NCBI GenBank assembly: GCA_000467715.1
Contig: AJFK01000155.1
Span: 27,532 to 91,531, forward strand
Direction of reading: 5' to 3'
DNA length: 64,000 nt
DNA from: Hysterium pulicare CBS 123377
Taxonomy: Eukaryota; Ascomycota; Dothideomycetes; Hysteriales; Hysteriaceae
The position numbers and the translations under genes are program-made. Below, piece after piece: positions 35,790-46,200 of the stretch. The notes beneath the pieces were generated by a model, which searched no databases, was not told where the DNA came from, and worked only from the letters and a program-made list of their open reading frames with translations. Within the stretch, counting starts at the first letter, position 1. Every line of letters starts with the position of its first letter.

Positions 35790-36048
35790 CGAGAAATTCG
35801 ACGCCGAGATTGCGAATCGTGATCTGAGTATCTCTCAAGCCTGCATGGAATGACGACGGCTAGCAGCGAGAAATTCAGTTGCCGCACGCCAGCCCGTCCA
35901 CCAGCAGCTCATCGCGACGGGCCGGTCGTCGGCCAATCACATGTCCCGCGATTACTTATTTAAAGGTTCAAGGTTTGCATGACTCGTCAGATGAAAACAC
36001 CAGAATAAAATTCTCCCCAAGCACCATCGCCGAACTACAGATTCTACA

Positions 36049-36465
36049 ATGATCTCCGGTCTGCATCACATCAATTTGGTTGTGCCTCCCGAAAGCCTAC
36101 AAGCCGCTCATGCATTTTACGCCGACACCCTCGGCTTAACCCCTCGACCGGTGCCCGCTCTCCAAGTCGGAACGCTGCTCTGGTTCGACATTGGATCCTC
36201 TGGTCAACAAGTGCATATTGCTTTTGGGGACCCTTCTGACTTCTCCTTCGACTCTGCCCGACACCCATGCTTTAGAGTCGAATCTGGCGAGAAGCTTTTG
36301 GAGCTGCGTAAGCGCATCTACGATCACTTTACCAAAGGCGGAGATGGAGCGCCGAAGGCGGCTGACCGGCCTGGAGAAGAAGCCAGTGGTGCAAAGGGCG
36401 TCGAGTATCCCCAGAGATTCTTTGCCAGAGATTATGCAGGGAATAGGTTGGAGTTCACTTTGTAA
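36049..36465 (+). CDS. glyoxalase/fosfomycin-resistance-type VOC metalloenzyme, 138 aa
   Basis: One exon covering a single VOC module. The three metal ligands of FosA/glyoxalase-type enzymes can be matched: His6 or His7 (GLHHINLVV), His56 (QQVHIAFG) and Glu135 (RLEFTL). Its short length and single module fit a dimer in which the active site forms from paired betaalphabetabetabeta units. Such proteins are glutathione or fosfomycin transferases, dioxygenases or isomerases; the reaction is unknown. A TATTTAAA box lies at 35957-35964, about 90 bp upstream. It is divergent from the CDF gene. Confidence 0.85.
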   Translation: MISGLHHINLVVPPESLQAAHAFYADTLGLTPRPVPALQVGTLLWFDIGSSGQQVHIAFGDPSDFSFDSARHPCFRVESGEKLLELRKRIYDHFTKGGDGAPKAADRPGEEASGAKGVEYPQRFFARDYAGNRLEFTL

Positions 36466-36559
36466 CGCAGGGATGGTTCGAGATGGTGAGAGCAATCGAG
36501 GGCAAAAGTCGACAAACATTGAACGCCTATCAATCTCTCTATTATACTAGAACTAGCGT

Positions 36560-37723
36560 TCAGAGCTTAGGCTTGGATCCTTCAACCTGTACTGGATCCA
36601 CCGAGCGAGCGAGTATCCACTCGGCAACATCATTTATGAACCTAAGATTGTCCGGGCTCGGCTCGTCGTGTACTGCTTCTCGGTCAGAATAACTGAATGA
36701 AGGCTGGCTTGAGCTTTGTCTTACATCGGTGATAGTATCCATCATAGGCTTTAAACTCTTTGTCCTTGGCAGTCAATCGCTCCGCCAGCTTCTTAGTAGC
36801 TTCAAAATTAGTGATTCCATCTTTGTTACCATGTGCTATCCAGATTCGCGTGACTCCTCCCTCTCCTGCAGAGTCTCCAATCACTATTTTACCCTCCGCG
36901 AGTTCTGCTGTGCGATCTAGCATCGCGGCAAGCCCTTCTAGTGTACCAGTATCATGACATAGATCGTCTTCTTCGAATTGCTTCTGGACCGCAGGATCTC
37001 GTGAGACGAGTTTTACGTCGAGTTTATTCACCAAATGCCTATGGGGTAAGACCTTTCCCGCTAATCGACCGAAGAAGACAGTTAATGGCGATGGTTTTGT
37101 CTCTGGGGAAAAGTCTACGAATGGAGACTCGAGGAGATAACCTCGAATATGTTTTTGAATCTCGGCGGGGCCTTGGGCAGCATAGTAGAGGACTTCTCCG
37201 CCGCCCATAGAGTGACCCATCAGGAACAGAGGAACAGGGCTTGGGATTGTAGTCTTAATGAATGAAGTTATATCTTCGAGGACTCGGGACGTGGGTCCTG
37301 TGAGACCTTTCTCTGAGGGCTTTTGCACGGATCGGCCCCATCCTCTGTCAGTGTTGTCAGTGGGACTAGCTTGTTCTAGATGGAATAGACTACTCACCTT
37401 TGATCGTATGAAAACACCTCAATACCCTTGGAAGCGAGAGTCGGGAAGAAGCTGTTGTATGTATTGCCTACGGACTGTTGGCGGACGAGCTCTGTACACT
37501 TTGTACCGATTGCAGGTCTTCACATGTCAAGAGGATACTGACAGTGATCGCTGAAGCCATGAATGAAGACAAGCCTGGCTTTAGGAGGTCCCTCTGCCTG
37601 ATATCCAAAAAGTCTAATAAGTATTAGATCTTCTAGGTATTGCTGGATCTCATTTACCTTCCATGTTTTTGTATAAAGTTTTGTTCCGTCCTCAACTGTG
37701 TGCCAGCCTTCTTCGGTGGACAT
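36560..37723 (-). CDS. monoacylglycerol lipase-like serine hydrolase, 307 aa
   Basis: I read five exons: 37723-37658, 37597-37543, 37467-37398, 37344-36725 and 36672-36560. Introns are 60, 75, 53 and 52 bp, and all phases agree. The N-terminus MSTEEGWHTVEDGTKLYTK and the FIHGFSDHC oxyanion-site motif are typical of MGLL-type alpha/beta hydrolases. The nucleophile elbow is GHSMGG. The catalytic His region is read at YYHRLHDEP, preceded by IWIAHGNKDG with the catalytic Asp. The last exon (EPSPDNLRFINDVAEWIL) restores the family's usual C-terminus; without it the protein looks truncated. The substrate is a monoacylglycerol or a similar ester. Confidence 0.9.
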
Positions 37724-38030
37724 TTTGATGATGGGATATTTGGGGCAGTGGAGGATAATTCAATCCAATGTGCTTGTTCCAAGATTCCCTCAAAGGTGTA
37801 AAGCAGGGGAAATGAGTGGAAAGTGGAAGAGGAAAGCGGATCTGTACGGAGTAGCTACAAAGTACCCATGTATGGAAAGCTGAACGTCAGCGCCTGAGCG
37901 CCGAGGCTTAGAATATGCAGATGGTCAAAGCTCCTTGACAAGCTTCAAGCTTCAAACTTAGTAATCACATGCCAATCGATTGTTTCTCAATCAGAGCTAC
38001 ATGATTCTTTCCACCATCACTACAAATGGG

Positions 38031-39250
38031 ATGTTGATATCGCGCTGTTCATTGAGTTTTAGACACCTAAGCAGTCCATATTTCAGGCTGTTGAAGAGTT
38101 TCGTACAACTCAGTATGATACAAACAAAATCAGGAGCCCTATCCAACTTGAGCCATGAAGAACGAACCGCGACCGAGCCCAGGGGCCAAGATCTTCATCA
38201 GGTGGTCCTGGATGGCATAGAACCCGTGAATAATAGGATCAAACTATTTCGCCTAGCAATAAAAGACAAGCAGCACGGACTAAAAGTATACCAACCGTTC
38301 CATTTTATTATCCTTAGTCTAAACACCTTTCATCAAGATAATAATACTAATCACCAAATTTAGTTTTTAGCAGGCCAATGGCTCGATGTACATGTCCCTA
38401 GCATAAAGAAAGCTGGTGGCTTTACAATAACTTCAACGCCACGAGATGCGCTTCCTGGTTCCAGTGATTTACCTTCACCATTTTTGGAGCTAGCCGTTCA
38501 AAAAAGCCCTGAAAACCCTCCCGCGGCATGGCTGTGGCAAGCCCCAGAAGAAATAATGGGGAAAGAGCTTTCAGTACGAGTTGGAGGAAGCTTCGTGTGG
38601 CCGCCGCTAGGTGTAAACCTCACTCGGATCAAGAGAGTCATATTCATAGCCGGAGGTGTTGGCATCAAGTAAGTTCTCGTGAGGTTCTACTCATTCCCAC
38701 TAGATCTTGCGGATTCCGCCTATCTAGCATTGTATTATGGCTAAACTTTGATGGTTGCAGTCCTCTAATCTCCATCCTTTCCCATATTCGTCAAACCGAC
38801 CTAAAATTTGACCACATCCGTTTTCTGTACATGACCAAGATGCCCCCAGGCAGACCAAACGTTTCCGAGATCTTGTTCCTCCCACGGCTGTTGAATATCT
38901 TCCGTTCGTCAATCAAACCTGAAGCATTCTTAGATTTTAGCGATCGTGAACACCTAGAACTATTTTTCACTAGCTGCCCAAAGAATGCCCACTTGCTAGG
39001 CCACGAGGATGCTTTGGTTTTTCCTCCGGAAAACGAAGGTACCGAATTTGGAGCAGTACTGCCGCCGCTAACATTCTTTCATCGCATCAACCAAGCCGCT
39101 CTAGCAAGTGCAGTGGGCAATGAGAAAGAAAGAGTATCATCGGTTTACTATATCTGTGGACCACCCGACATGACTGATGATGTGGTTGAATACCTACGGG
39201 AGCAAGACTATGTAGCTAGAGAACAAGTGCTTTGCGAAAAATGGTGGTAA
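38031..39250 (+). CDS. OXNAD1-like NAD-binding flavin oxidoreductase, about 349 aa
   Basis: I read three exons: 38031-38285, 38364-38668 and 38761-39250. Introns are 78 and 92 bp. The start is uncertain. The Met at 38031 leads into an Arg/Ser/Leu-rich stretch (MLISRCSLSFRHLSSPYFRL) that looks like a mitochondrial targeting sequence; the Met at 38115 gives a shorter cytosolic form. The FAD domain has FLAGQWLDVHVP and GGFTITSTPRDA. The NAD domain has IFIAGGVGINPLISIL and YYICGPPDMTDDVVEYL. This matches human OXNAD1 (oxidoreductase NAD-binding domain 1). The electron acceptor is unknown. Confidence 0.85.
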
Positions 39251-39858
39251 GCTTCGTATGAATAGGGCCTCTCGGCTGTTGCATAGGACCGTTCACATCT
39301 ATTACTTCTATGTTTTAGGACAACAGTGATTTGAAGTCAATCAATACCACTGTTTGCAAGAAACGATGGAAACTCTGAGGCTCTCTTCATATCTCGATGA
39401 AGTTTAAATTTGCTTCATTGCAGCAAAACATGTGATTCAAATTCAAGAATGTCCCATCATGGAACATACCGCTCTAAAACGAAGACGGAGTTACCAACGA
39501 ACGAGCTCGCATCAGTCATATAAAAGCGAATGGCTTTTCAGTGACACACAAAAACGCACGGTTCAAACTGATTCAATCTGTTTTGCGGACTCCAGACTTA
39601 ATACGAGCTCTTCCGTGTGCGAAGTCGAACGTGTAGTGGCGCAGCAATGCTCCGACCATGCAGTAAGCTCGCTTAAGTATCATAGCAATCAATTCCTCCC
39701 AAAACAACGAATCATGGTAACGTTGGTTACGAGCTCTCCTATTACAGTTTCTGTTGTCGTCATCCCGTATAAACACAGGTACCAAGTTCTCCCTTTCACC
39801 TCTCAAACGTCGTTGTATTAAGTCTACTTGGGTAATTTCTATTATCATCAAGCACACG
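39251..39858. other. intergenic
   Basis: It lies between the OXNAD1-like stop and the PAF-acetylhydrolase-like start. An upstream in-frame ATG at 39754 exists, but the secretory start is at 39859. Nothing else is supported. Confidence 0.5.
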
Positions 39859-41001
39859 ATGTCTCTATTCTCCTTGTCATGGATGAAGCCGTTACTGGTC
39901 TTATCATCTTACTTTCTCCTTCGACGTCCGGCTTCTTGTGCTGGTACCTCAATTCCAGCTCCCGAAGGACCATACACTGTTGGTCTAAGCATCGCAGAAT
40001 TTGTCGATGACTCAAGGATCGACCCTTATGCCCCAGATCGCTCGAACCGTTCAGTCGTGGTCTCCCTATTCTATCCGATCAAACAAGAGAGTTGCCAGCA
40101 AACTTGTGCTGTGGACTACATGCCCCCCACAACAACCACTTTTTTGGATACCCAGCTTGGTCTTCCCAACGGCACGTTTGGGGGCTTTAAGCTCAACGTC
40201 TGTTGCAAAAGTGAAAGTAGCAGCCATGACCTGACAACCTTTCCTGTGGTCTTATTTTCGCCAGGCCTAGGATCTCCCCGTTTGCTTTACAGCGCCATTG
40301 CGCAGACTGTCGCGAGTTCCGGCTTTGCTGTAGCAACCATTGACCACCCATACGATGCAGGAATCGTAGAGTTTCCCGATGGAAGGGTTGTATTTGCCGC
40401 CAACATTTCATCAGACCCGTCGTTTCTGAATAAGGCTGTCTCTACACGAGTAGATGATGCAAGATTTGTCTTGAGTCAACTGGGGTTGGATTCGGTCGTT
40501 CAAATGATGACACCGACTGCCAGATGTGCTTTCGACGTCAGACACGCCGCTTTTTACGGTCATTCCTTGGGTGGAGCAACGGCGATAGCTGCATTGCAGA
40601 AAGATAAGCGACTTGTGGGCGGCGCGGACATGGACGGCAGCCTGTACTTAATCGACGCAGATATTCACAAGCCTGTCCTGCTACTTGGACGAGGGGATCA
40701 CAACCGTTCGGTAGACTCCTCGTGGTCAGCAGGATGGGAGCACTTCGTAGGCTGGAAAAGAGAGCTGGACCTGTACGGCTCAGCGCACAATACCTATACT
40801 GATGGTCCGTTACTCGTCAAACTTGCTGGATTCCCGATAACAGACGAGCTAGCTCAACTGGTGGGCACAATAGATGGGAATCGGGCATTCGAAATCATCA
40901 CATCTGTGATTACTGCTTTCGTCGAATTCGCATTGACAGGCAAGCAAGAGAAGTTGCTCGATGAGCCCCATGAAATATTTCCCGAAGTTCATGTTTACTA
41001 G
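39859..41001 (+). CDS. secreted platelet-activating-factor acetylhydrolase-like lipase, 380 aa
   Basis: One exon. I start at the Met of MSLFSLSWMKPLLVLSSYF, whose hydrophobic core followed by APEG-type residues is a signal peptide; an in-frame Met 35 codons upstream would hide it. An alpha/beta-hydrolase fold is clear: VVLFSPGLGSPRLLYS, then ATIDHPYDAG, then the nucleophile in FYGHSLGGATAIA (Ser about 236), then DMDGS and the His in YGSAHNTYTD. Four Cys near residues 75-120 (SCQQTCAVD, NVCCKSE) suggest an extracellular protein with two disulfides. The pattern matches secreted PAF-acetylhydrolase-type or DUF-related lipases of ascomycetes. The exact ester substrate is unknown. Confidence 0.85.
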   Translation: MSLFSLSWMKPLLVLSSYFLLRRPASCAGTSIPAPEGPYTVGLSIAEFVDDSRIDPYAPDRSNRSVVVSLFYPIKQESCQQTCAVDYMPPTTTTFLDTQLGLPNGTFGGFKLNVCCKSESSSHDLTTFPVVLFSPGLGSPRLLYSAIAQTVASSGFAVATIDHPYDAGIVEFPDGRVVFAANISSDPSFLNKAVSTRVDDARFVLSQLGLDSVVQMMTPTARCAFDVRHAAFYGHSLGGATAIAALQKDKRLVGGADMDGSLYLIDADIHKPVLLLGRGDHNRSVDSSWSAGWEHFVGWKRELDLYGSAHNTYTDGPLLVKLAGFPITDELAQLVGTIDGNRAFEIITSVITAFVEFALTGKQEKLLDEPHEIFPEVHVY

Positions 41002-41789
41002 AATAAGACCCCAGCATTGCTTCCAGGCATGAAACGATGTCTGCAGACAACATTTGCACCTTTCGGTGCCTTCATGTATGACAAGGAAACGATCTCACAC
41101 ACCTTTCGTTATTGCAGTCTTTCATGGCCTGATTCTTTTTCTAATTTTACCATGTGTAACACACCAGACATGATGCGAGTTCAAGCAAGTCGCCCTATCA
41201 GACGGTTGGCAACGAGATATATTGAACCGCAATGTGCGCAGTGAGACTCGGCAACGCACGGTGATGGAGTCCCCTCATTGATCACGGCGGCAGGGTTGCG
41301 CAGAGGTGTCCAAGTCACACCCTAGCTCCCGCATTCGCTGTGTGTGTTGGGCGTGTTGATTGGACGCCACCCTATCTATTCCCTGCAGCATCACAGAAAC
41401 GACTGCAGACTCGCTGCCAGTCAGCGCTGCTTTCCCACTCATCCGCGACTCACAGCATGCTCTCAACCGCTCATCAATCCAACCTTGTCGGGCCCCTTCG
41501 ATGGCTCGGCTGACCTGCAGCGGCCAGCGGCAGATATGAACTCCTCTTAACGGCCGCTTTTCTCACCTTTCTCCACCGGAAGTTGTACAATAATCCAGTC
41601 CTGCAGACTGCGACATCTCTCTTCCGTCCTGCTGTCTGGGAGGGCCCATCAGCTACGCACTCGCCTGCATCGACAACACCACCTGTTCGAGCTCCACAAC
41701 AATTGACATCGGTTTGCGACACCGACTAATCAACCTCTGCCTATTCGAACTCCGGCCCGTCAGGATAAGCTCCTCGGACAGCCTTCGAT
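41002..41789. other. intergenic and CT-rich promoter
   Basis: The final 300 bp on the plus strand are rich in C/T, as in fungal promoters and leaders. No gene is supported. Confidence 0.5.
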
Positions 41790-42745
41790 ATGGCCAGGTT
41801 CTTCTTCCCTAGGCACTGGCGTCTATCGAAGCTCATCTGGATCCTCTTGATACTCGAACTCCCCTTCACCGTCGCTAATCTCGCATTATTCGGCATCGCT
41901 TCTCCGAACCTCTATCGCACGAAGCTCTGGCAGGAAGGTGGGAGCCATGGATTCAACAGTGATCCAAGCACCATCTTATACGCCTATGCCAACTATCGAC
42001 CGGTTAATATCCCTTTGGTCTGGAGTAACTTGTACGTTGTTCCTGCTGTAATTGCTTGTTCCGGCCAAAGCTAATTGTAGTTGCAGCAATACCCAATATA
42101 ATCTTATCATCGGCGTCCTAAGCATGTTTATTTATCTGACGAAGTTCACCATGTTCATCCTTCACGTATTCTGGCCCATTGTCTCCTTGTTCACCCACTT
42201 CCTTCTCGTTGCGCTGTGGGCCGAAAGCATCCATGTCCAGACTGCACCGGACACCATCGATCCAAACCGAACAAACAACGGTCCACCATGGTATATCATG
42301 AAGAGCTGCAGTCTCTCTTCCACAAACCAGATCAAGGGGTATTGTGAGCAGGCCAAATCGGCTTTCGCTGTCAGCTGCGTCATGCTGTAAGTAATTTTGA
42401 TACGATGGTCCAAGCTAGACTGACAACATCCGCAGCGGCCTCTGCGCAATCCATGCGATTGTTGCTATATGGTCACTCTACCCAACCAAAGAGCAAAGAG
42501 AGGACCACGCTGCGAAAGTAGCGGAGAAGAAAGCAGAGAAAGAGAAATGGTCCCCTGTCGCAGAGTCTGAGATGTCCGCCGAACAACAATGGCAACACAT
42601 GTGGGAACTCCAGCAGCTTCCACGGACGCCGGGTACTGCTGGAGGAATGAAGAGTCCTATGACGCCGCGAACGAGAGCCTTCAATACACTCGGCGGTGGC
42701 GAGTTACCATTACGAGAACATGAATACCAGCCTTTCCCAAGTTGA
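41790..42745 (+). CDS. MARVEL-like four-helix membrane protein, 283 aa
   Basis: I read three exons: 41790-42031, 42087-42386 and 42436-42745. Introns are 55 and 49 bp, and the phases close to a 284-codon frame. Four hydrophobic segments are seen: LIWILLILELPFTVANLALFG, YNLIIGVLSMFIYLTKFTMF, SLFTHFLLVALWAESI and SAFAVSCVMLGLCAIHAIVA. Two Cys occur in the loop between helices 3 and 4 (KSCSLSST, IKGYCEQA). A Lys/Glu-rich cytosolic tail follows helix 4 (AAKVAEKKAEKEKW), ending in a Pro/Gly segment. A four-helix topology with one short extracellular loop fits fungal MARVEL-like proteins of the plasma membrane. Function is unknown. Confidence 0.8.
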
Positions 42746-43242
42746 GTTGATTGAACGGAATCGGACAGTCTTGTGTGGCCATCTGGAAGGAGTTTGGTAG
42801 GTTTCAGGAGTCAATGTCGACGGAATTCTTGGCGTTTGCTTGTGGAGGAGGTACAATCCCTGTTTTCCGTCTGTGGTAATATGAATATCCTCGTACCGGA
42901 AAAAAGGGCTCAAGGTTTAACCGCTATCTGTTTGGCTCAAAGGCAATCAGGAATGATGAATACCAATATTAATTACTGTTACTTATTGCTGCGTGGGCGT
43001 GATTTTATGAACCGTGATCCGCTAGAGTAAATACCAAACGCACACGTGACAGAAGAACGCGAGATGGAGCTATGACCATCACGGTACACGACGCTAGAAC
43101 AGATTCGGTAGTTTGTATTCCGTCTTGAAGATCTTGGCTTCAACATGCGTTCTTCCATCGCAGAAAGTCATTTTGGTCTTCTTAATAATGTATAATTCTG
43201 TACGGCTTTAACAGCAACCGTAGCCTCTTTATCAACCCAGAA
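42746..43242. other. intergenic, separase promoter
   Basis: It holds the 3' flank of the MARVEL-like gene and the promoter of the separase gene. No gene is supported. Confidence 0.5.
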
Positions 43243-46200
43243 ATGGCAACAACGAGAACCACAACGCGTCCTCACGTCGACAATCTCAAACTGCAACTCA
43301 CATCAACCTCAACTTGCTCATCAGCGACAGTCGTGGTTCTGCAAGAAGCTCTCACATCTTCGAAAGAAAGTCACGAGAAGGAAAATGGAAAGCTTAAAAG
43401 CTGTATTGCGGCAACAGTCACGTCCACCTCAAGAACGAAAGCGCCCCCGAGAACGAAATCTAAAACAAAAGCCGTCGCCAATGTAAAAGTGTTAGAAGAA
43501 GTTGCAGCTACTCTTTCACCTAGAGAAAAATTCATTCTAGCAACCGATGTCATCAATGCTACCCTCAAATCCCTCAGCAATGCTCTCAAAGCACATCCAA
43601 GAGTCCAGGCCCAAATATCCTCCTCGAGACGTAAACATCCTACTACGACTGACGATTCTCAATGCGCAAAGGTTTCGAATGTACCAACACCCCCCTCTCG
43701 GACTCTATCATATACTCAGATACCTCTGCAAGAACGTTCAATAAGCCAAGTCATAAATTCTCCTCGAAAACAGTCCTCCGTTCGTCGATCATCATCCGCC
43801 TCGTCCCACGCGATATTAGGCCCTGCTCCGGGAATAATAGCAACAGCTGAATGTGCGAGGATAGCGTTTGCGTACCTGAGGACCTCGGAGGGCTCAAAAT
43901 TAGCACGGCATGATGTCGCTGACCTCCAGTTGGAAAATGGAATGCTGGCATTAGTTGGAAAGCTTCTTGCTCATGGTCTGGACAACGTCGCAATAAAGGA
44001 GCTTCGGATATTGAAAAAAAGGCTAGAGATGTTCTTGGGAAATACTAAACAAGAGAAGGATGTTGTACTTCCGAAAAAGCATACAGGGATAAAGAAGATC
44101 GACGTGGAGAAAGAGACACTTGCTTCGTTGCTTGACTTTGGAAAAGTTAACCCCGAAAGTCCAGCTCTACCGTTGATTATTAGTCATCAAACACACACAT
44201 TGAGAGTCATCGGAAACTCTAAACGCCCACGTCTGATAGAAGCAGCGCTGGAATTCCTTGAACCATCGCGTCCGTCAGCTCCCACCAATTTGATCCTGGA
44301 GTATTCAAAACAACCCAATGCTCAATCCAAAGCGCCACGGCAACTAGAGTCTCTTGCCCAAACACTTCTCTTGTTATGTCCAAGCATCTCTAGTTCGGAG
44401 GACGCAATAGCCTGCAATAGTACCCTCAAACCTTCACCCAAAGTAGTATTCCAACTCCAGCATCTTGCTTTTCAGGCTCGCCAGTCTTGGTGGAAGTTGT
44501 CCAACCACCATGGAAACTTGGAGAAAGAGCTTCTCGAACCGTTTGTAAAGTGCTTATCGGCCTTTTCACGAAGAGCAACGATCCCTGCGCGAGAGAAGTA
44601 TGCGTTCGCCAAAGCCACATATCAGGATCTATTGGATGCTACAAATAAGACATCAGCACAGAGTTTTCCCTCGAAATCTTCTTCAACTACGAGTATCAAT
44701 AGAACGTTAAGCTCCCTCGCTCATGCTGCCTCTTCAACCGACGAGGCTATTCGCTGGACAGAGGAGTCCGAGACTTGTGATATCACTAAGAGCTCAGCAG
44801 CAAAAGTAACTGCTCGCTTGGTGCGAGTTGCGGCTCTATCTCTCGACGCCTCTCATTCAAATCTATCAGACTCAGGCAGCGAGAAAGGCGTTCGGAATGC
44901 ACTAGACGCTTTGATGGGAAGCCTAGCGGGATCTTCAGCAGAACTTGACTATCTCTTTGCGGAAGTGAACAGTTTGAGGCGGATAGCTTTGAAATTGACT
45001 TCCGAAAATGCGATTCCAGATTCAGCGAAATCTCAAGGACCGCCTAAAGCACTCCAAAGGCTCACCTTTTCCATCATATCAGCCTGCATCCGCTTTGTTA
45101 CTCGTTATGTTGGGACCAAATCTTCTGACGATAGAGATGTCAAAGCTCGTACTCGGCATGGCGAACGAATAGCTATGGTTGTAAAAGTGATCAAAAACTT
45201 GATAGATTCGGTGTTGATATCTTCAAGACAGCTGATCTCCTCGGGAGCCGTGAAATGGGATGAGTTGGATACTGTTTTCCAGGACTGCCTTTCTATCTTG
45301 CGCGAAATTGAAGGTCCCTTGGACGGCAAGGAGATAATCTCGAAAAAGCTTTTTCGAGATCTGCAATATCCTCATTTGAAGATCTCTAATGCTTACTGGG
45401 CGTACGCTTTGCACTTAAGGAGGAATGAAGAGCAGTCCAATTTCCTAATCAAAGCAATGCGACAGTCCATCGATACACTCGTTCCCAGGCCCAAAGACGA
45501 AAGACAGACCGGCTTGTTGCTTACTAAGTTGGAGAAGTTCGCAGAAGCAATGGATGAAATGAGCCGAATATCAGACTCTCAACAATCACTTTCCCAAGCA
45601 ATCCATGGTTACGTTGAGTTTGGATCTCTTCAAGCTGCAGCTGAGCTAGCGACAAAGTTCCCTATGCAACATATTTACGAAAGCGAGGGTCTGCTCATTA
45701 ACTTTGGAAGAGTATTGAAATCTTGTCACCAATCCTTCATCAAGCATGGCATGAAGAGCGGTGATGAGTTTGCCTTTTTTGATGACGTTAGCTCGACGGC
45801 AGCTGAACGAGGAGTGCTTCTCGAGTGGCAGTTAATGTTGTTCGGTAAATCAGTAGCCAAAAATCGGCATTGGGATTCTTCATTTGATTTATCGATTCAA
45901 ACGTTGACTACACGGCTTCTCGAGATCTACTCTCCATCCGAATTTCCAATCAGACGCCTCAGAGTACTCGCAACACTACTTCAAATCCATTCCGACAACT
46001 CGGATATTCTATCTCCCGAACATCTACCAGTTGTTGCAGACTGCGAATTGGTTTGCAAGCAGGATCTTGGCCAGGATACTGAGTTGTTCAAATATCAAGG
46101 CCATCTCATTGCAACATTGAAAGTTAAGCTCGCACTACAGGAAGCAAATCCCTCTGTTGCCATACTTAAAGAATCGCTTTGTATTTGGCAATCAATGATC

